Shown piece by piece: positions 6,285 to 6,929 of a stretch of 6,929 nt of DNA. The translations under genes and the position numbers were made by a program. Below the pieces are notes generated by a model. It was not told the origin of the DNA, searched no databases, and saw nothing but the letters and a program-made list of their open reading frames with translations. The number at the start of each line of letters is the position of its first letter. The first letter of the stretch is position 1. The stretch comes from Actinomycetota bacterium (GTDB lineage: Bacteria; Actinomycetota; Coriobacteriia; Coriobacteriales; RUG844), in assembly GCA_013335845.1 (NCBI GenBank), contig JAAXUU010000069.1, forward strand, positions 1 through 6,929, read 5' to 3'.

Positions 6285-6383
6285 CGGGGCGCATCCATGT
6301 AACTGTAGAACCGAAAGTATATATAGAGTGCGCCCCGGACTTCCAAAATCATGCGAATTTGGCAGAGGCCCGGGGCGCATCTC
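6285..6383 (+). repeat. Three-copy GC-rich repeat forming two alternative hairpins
   Basis: CGGGGCGCATC occurs at 6285-6295 and 6371-6381, with an inverted copy TGCGCCCCGG at 6329-6338 between them. The middle copy can pair either with the first (nine pairs) or with the third. The second choice is stronger: ten pairs plus GAG (6326-6328) with CTC (6381-6383) across one bulged base, with a further small stem CCAAA/TTTGG (6343-6347 with 6358-6362) inside. It begins 30 bases after the BCCT2 stop. No T-run follows. It could end the BCCT2 transcript or act as a switch in the dpaL leader. Confidence 0.6.
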
Positions 6384-6604
6384 GTGGGTATGAACCTTTG
6401 GTACGGTACGTATCTTCAGTATGCATCTCCGGTCCGTATCTCCGGTATTCCTCCGGTCGCCTTCCGCTCCGGGTGTTGCTCCTGCGAAAATCCGACGGGA
6501 GTCCGTTGAATATCCGATAGGAGACAGGGCGGTCTTTTAGATCGAGATATGATATGCTCCTGCGGGTATCCGGGTGCAATACGAGGGAAGGCTTTTTCGC
6601 TGGC
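6384..6604 (+). other. TCCG-rich leader upstream of dpaL
   Basis: No gene is seen. The tetramer TCCG occurs ten times between 6428 and 6572. CTCCGG occurs at 6427, 6440, 6451 and 6467. ATCCGA-NN-GGAG occurs at 6490-6501 and 6512-6523, exactly 22 bases apart, and GCTCCTGCG-NNN-ATCCG at 6478-6494 and 6556-6572. GCCTTCC at 6459-6465 is fully complementary to GGAAGGC at 6586-6592, in the likely ribosome binding site. A -10-like TATGAT lies at 6548-6553 but has no -35 partner. No known riboswitch class is recognised. Confidence 0.5.
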
Positions 6605-6929
6605 ATGAACGATCGAATCGAGCTACTGCAAAACGAAGTGAGCGCGAAGAATCTACCGCCGCTATTCTGTAAAGACAACTTCACGAAAGTGCAGGCGTTC
6701 CATGAAGCGATGCCGGACTATCGGGAAACACCGCTGGTCTGCTTATCCTCATTGGCGGCAAAATTGGGCGTAGCGGGAATCTACGTCAAAGACGAATCCA
6801 AACGCTTCGGGCTCAATGCGTTCAAGGCATTGGGTGCTTATTATGCGATTGCGCAGATTATGAAAGACCTGAAAACCGAGGATATACCGGTCTTAGTCAC
6901 TACGACCGACGGAAACCACGGTAAGGCCG
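6605..6929 (+). CDS. dpaL: Diaminopropionate ammonia-lyase, 5' part (cut by the right edge)
   Basis: The first 108 residues are visible; the reading frame stays open to the edge. This fold-type II pyridoxal-phosphate enzyme converts 2,3-diaminopropionate to pyruvate and ammonia in the cytoplasm. The match to E. coli YgeX/DpaL is clear: FHEAMPDYRETPL (32-44), VKDESKRFGLNAFKALG (61-77) with K74 in the place of the cofactor lysine K77, and TTTDGNHG (99-106) with D102 in the place of the catalytic D120. The spacing between these two residues is 28 here and 43 in E. coli, so about 15 residues of the linker are missing. The ATG at 6605 is the only sensible start; the purine-rich site GAGGGAAGG (6583-6591) lies 13 bases away, rather far. 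In several anaerobes ygeX sits with genes for anaerobic purine breakdown, so the genes to the right may belong to that pathway (inference). Confidence 0.88.
   Translation, partial: MNDRIELLQNEVSAKNLPPLFCKDNFTKVQAFHEAMPDYRETPLVCLSSLAAKLGVAGIYVKDESKRFGLNAFKALGAYYAIAQIMKDLKTEDIPVLVTTTDGNHGKA

Noticed and set aside
5777..6352. Minus-strand open frame overlapping the end of BCCT2
   Set aside because: Mostly antisense to BCCT2; no recognisable protein features, and its start lies within the repeat region.
6548..6553. TATGAT as the dpaL promoter -10 box
   Set aside because: No -35 hexamer at 16-18 bases upstream; kept only as a remark in the leader entry.

Overview
The window reads as a bacterial accessory locus for handling quaternary amines. 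All recognisable genes lie on the + strand: a TetR-family regulator (652-1401), a BCCT-family betaine/carnitine/choline-type transporter (BCCT1, 1530-3074), a trimethylamine-methyltransferase (MttB) superfamily enzyme without pyrrolysine (3161-4588), a second BCCT transporter (BCCT2, 4665-6254), and the 5' part of a diaminopropionate ammonia-lyase gene (dpaL, 6605 to the right edge). At the left edge a strong minus-strand ribosome binding site, with a TATAAT box behind it, points to a divergent gene that starts just outside the window.

Organism: base composition looks close to half GC, and the gene content fits an anaerobe that uses methylated amines by corrinoid-dependent demethylation. Eggerthellaceae/Coriobacteriia and anaerobic Firmicutes (Eubacterium, Desulfitobacterium and Sporomusa types) are known for such sets; I lean to the former but cannot settle it. 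Three of the four genes whose ends are visible stop at TAG, so amber looks like an ordinary stop here, in keeping with a non-pyrrolysine methyltransferase.

Layout: 1-584 has no credible gene but holds the divergent promoter, repeated GTTTCG motifs and a long hairpin (453-498). A good promoter (585-613) and two palindromes sit in front of the regulator. The second palindrome, GTTATCA-C-TGATTAC at 622-636, has a near copy at 1425-1439 in front of BCCT1, which suggests that the regulator controls itself and the transporter-methyltransferase operon. BCCT1 and the methyltransferase are 86 bases apart. A GC-rich 30-base hairpin (4601-4630) separates the methyltransferase from BCCT2. Between BCCT2 and dpaL lie 350 bases with a three-copy repeat able to form two mutually exclusive hairpins, then a TCCG-rich leader with direct repeats.

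Working model (inference): BCCT transporters import a trimethylammonium compound such as a betaine, and the methyltransferase moves one methyl group to a corrinoid protein encoded elsewhere. Both transporters keep the aromatic box for the trimethylammonium group, but BCCT1 has lost the side chains that bind sodium at the Na2 site in BetP, while BCCT2 keeps most of them. The pair may therefore differ in energy coupling, for example one substrate/product exchanger and one sodium symporter around a single demethylase. This is the most interesting feature of the window. DpaL belongs to amino acid or purine-type catabolism and probably starts a separate unit.
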